Assembly: GCA_934500855.1 (NCBI GenBank)
Contig: CAKSUH010000093.1
Span: forward strand, 1-6,575
Length of the DNA stretch: 6,575 nucleotides
Direction: 5' to 3'
Source of the DNA: an uncultured Eubacteriales bacterium
GTDB taxonomy: Bacteria > Bacillota > Clostridia > Oscillospirales > CAG-272
Part shown: piece after piece, positions 4,772 to 6,575 of the stretch
Layout: each line of letters starts with the position of its first letter
How positions within the stretch are numbered: position 1 is the first letter of the stretch
Position numbers and translations under genes: made by a program
The notes under the pieces: model-generated
The model's input: the letters and a program-made list of their open reading frames with translations, nothing else
The model's database searches: none
Told to the model about the DNA's origin: nothing

Positions 4772-6575
4772 CAGGAAAGGAACGGAAAAGTCAGGGTATG
4801 GTCAGGGTCGGCAACAATATTTTTCTTCACACCCAACCGGTTTGCCAGCAGGTCGCTTGCGGGAAAATGGCGGATGTACCCCTGATAATTCGCACGGTCG
4901 CACGGCCAAAATGCAACTGTCGGGCGGATCAGCGTGTAAAGCTGCTCGGTGGCGCCGTTTCCGCCGTGGTGAGAAACCTGAACCATGTCGCTTTTCAGAT
5001 TCTCTCCGTACATCGCGCAGATCACATCGGAAGCGTTCGTTTGAATATCCCCCAGCCAAAGCATGGTCTGTCCCGCAACAGTCATTCGGAACGCCATGGA
5101 GGAATCATTGTACAGCGTCAGCTTTTTGGGATACAGATCCGCCTGTGTGAACAGAACCTCCAGCTCCACATTGCGCACCGACCATTTCATCCCCGTGTAA
5201 GGCTTGATATTCCGAATGCCACCTGCCGCAAGGGACGATTTTGAAAAACCGTTCTGATAATGCGTTCCGGGGTCGGTGGAGTTATACGCCACAATGCTGT
5301 CCGGCACATTGCAGACGAACTGTTCAATTGTCACCTGACTGCCGTATTCGGCACAAAAATCCTCAAAGACCTGATAATGGTCGGCGTGATTGTGCGTCAG
5401 AAGCCATGCGGCGATTACGATTTTCCCGTCCGGGCGTTCGTTCAGCTGCTTCAGCAGATTCCAAAGCCGGGTGTGGTCGGTCTTTCCGATATTTGCACCG
5501 CCGTCCACAATCAGGAAGCTGCCGTCCTCCAGCGTAACAATGTAGCACATTCCGTAGTCGCCCGCCTGATAATCCAGCGCCATCTGCGTCAGCTTGGTTT
5601 CCGTGATTTTCACATACTCCTGCCTGACCGATGACGGTTCCGGCAGATACGGCGCCTTGTTCGTCACCCCGGTAATGATCCGGATGGCAGGCATTCCTGC
5701 CGAGCCGTTCGGGACAAAGGATGCGTGCAGAAATGCGGTTCCCTTGACATATGTTGCAAACCGATTCTCGCCGATCCGGTTTTCGTCCCGCAGAGTATAC
5801 CCCTCCGCCTCCAGCTTCTTCCGATAGGCGGAAAAATCATCGGACTGTACATCGGTCCATACATACTCCAGCTGATCGTTTGCACAGGTTACACATCCGG
5901 TCAGCGTGCCGCGCTCCGGGAGCGGAATGTCCGTTTGCCAGCCGCGGTATGTATCCGTCAGATCCGTTTTCCGCAGGCGGATATCCGCGACCTGCCCCTC
6001 CGCAGAAACACGCCAAAGTTCCAGGTTCTCCAGAAACAGGTTCACCGCTTTGCCCAGTGTCTGCTCCGTCCATGCAGAGATGACAATCTTGTTTCCGATG
6101 AAGAAAACGCCGTAATCCTGTGCTCCCCTCAAGCGGGATTTTGCCTGTGCCGATTCGGGACGCGCCGTGTCTCCGATCAGAATTTCATACATGCCTGCGG
6201 TATCCGTTCCGATTTTGACCCAGTCGGACTTCAGGTTTGGAACGGCACCTGTCAGCGCCTCCAACCGGTTTCGCAGATCCCGCGCCAGCTGAACGGTGTA
6301 ATCCACACGATTCTGATTCCCCTTGTCCGGCGTATTATCCAGTCCGTCCGCAAAGATGACCGGATACCGGCAACGGGTTCCGTTGGTCAGCGAAACCACA
6401 TCCAACTCCTCGCTGACATACTGCAATCCGTCCGGCAGGGTCAGTGCGGGGGCACTGACGACATACTTCTCGGCAAAATAGCGAACGCCCTCCGCCGTCA
6501 GCGCATCACAGGAACCGACAATCACGATATGATTTCCGTCATGCGTCAGCGCATACCGATCCCCCTGCAAGGCAT
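4771..6575 (-). CDS. ComEC-like MBL-fold hydrolase with duplicated N-terminal module (5'-partial)
   Basis: The frame is open through the window edge, so the N-terminus is missing. The first possible start inside is a TTG at 6570 with no ribosome site. Residues here count from that codon (599 to the stop). Residues 330-599 form a metallo-beta-lactamase fold of the ComEC C-terminal type. Its motifs are VDGG at 355-358, THNHADH at 392-398 (the HxHxDH metal site), GD at 507-508 and SHHGG at 533-537. Residues about 60-190 resemble the small N-terminal domains attached to gut Clostridia glycosidases (alpha-glucuronidase/GH67-N-like; recalled, not searched). Residues 3-37 look like the end of a second copy. 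Residues about 220-300 form a further unnamed linker domain. Such proteins are often exported, but any signal peptide lies outside the window. The metal sites appear intact, so hydrolase activity is likely; the substrate is unknown. A strong hairpin follows the stop. Confidence 0.85.
   Translation of the reverse strand, partial: ALQGDRYALTHDGNHIVIVGSCDALTAEGVRYFAEKYVVSAPALTLPDGLQYVSEELDVVSLTNGTRCRYPVIFADGLDNTPDKGNQNRVDYTVQLARDLRNRLEALTGAVPNLKSDWVKIGTDTAGMYEILIGDTARPESAQAKSRLRGAQDYGVFFIGNKIVISAWTEQTLGKAVNLFLENLELWRVSAEGQVADIRLRKTDLTDTYRGWQTDIPLPERGTLTGCVTCANDQLEYVWTDVQSDDFSAYRKKLEAEGYTLRDENRIGENRFATYVKGTAFLHASFVPNGSAGMPAIRIITGVTNKAPYLPEPSSVRQEYVKITETKLTQMALDYQAGDYGMCYIVTLEDGSFLIVDGGANIGKTDHTRLWNLLKQLNERPDGKIVIAAWLLTHNHADHYQVFEDFCAEYGSQVTIEQFVCNVPDSIVAYNSTDPGTHYQNGFSKSSLAAGGIRNIKPYTGMKWSVRNVELEVLFTQADLYPKKLTLYNDSSMAFRMTVAGQTMLWLGDIQTNASDVICAMYGENLKSDMVQVSHHGGNGATEQLYTLIRPTVAFWPCDRANYQGYIRHFPASDLLANRLGVKKNIVADPDHTLTFPFLS

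Noticed and set aside
1..6575. CRISPR array, insertion sequence, phage genes, toxin-antitoxin or defence system
   Set aside because: No spaced direct repeats, transposase, integrase or known defence motifs on either strand; the genes present are ordinary metabolic, lipid and transport families.

Overview
The window looks like a stretch of a Bacillota genome, most likely gut-type Clostridia (Oscillospirales-like). The signs are a G+C-rich coding sequence with AT-rich gaps, strong AGGAGG-type ribosome binding sites, near-consensus housekeeping promoters with 17-base spacers, and a CCA-encoding tRNA-Ser. Taxonomy is inferred from style, not from a marker gene. Every gene I can support lies on the minus strand, so transcription runs from high to low coordinates.

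In transcription order, the window opens inside a large gene (4771-6575, 5' end outside the window). It encodes a ComEC-like metallo-beta-lactamase-fold hydrolase preceded by a duplicated accessory module. A strong hairpin follows its stop. Next comes a ten-helix EamA/DMT-type transporter (3821-4711) with no visible promoter of its own. About 220 bases without a supported gene follow (3597-3820). A clear promoter (3568-3596) then drives a two-gene lipid unit: a diacylglycerol kinase-family lipid kinase (2594-3490) and a PlsC-type 1-acylglycerol-3-phosphate acyltransferase (1792-2592), one base apart. The two family reactions converge on phosphatidic acid, so the pair probably acts in membrane phospholipid synthesis or DAG recycling.

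A perfect-consensus promoter (1767-1795) overlaps the stop codon of the acyltransferase gene. It starts a transcript with a leader hairpin for an FAD-dependent dehydrogenase of the COG2509 type (285-1694). After that gene lies a long inverted repeat (205-252). The -35 box of the tRNA-Ser(CGA) promoter falls inside this repeat, and the tRNA gene is at 67-157.

I found no mobile element, CRISPR array, riboswitch, defence locus or clearly new system; this is mostly ordinary chromosomal sequence. The points most worth a second look are the duplicated module in the MBL-fold protein, the compact promoter/stop and promoter/hairpin overlaps, and two hairpins whose T-runs face the strand that carries no genes.
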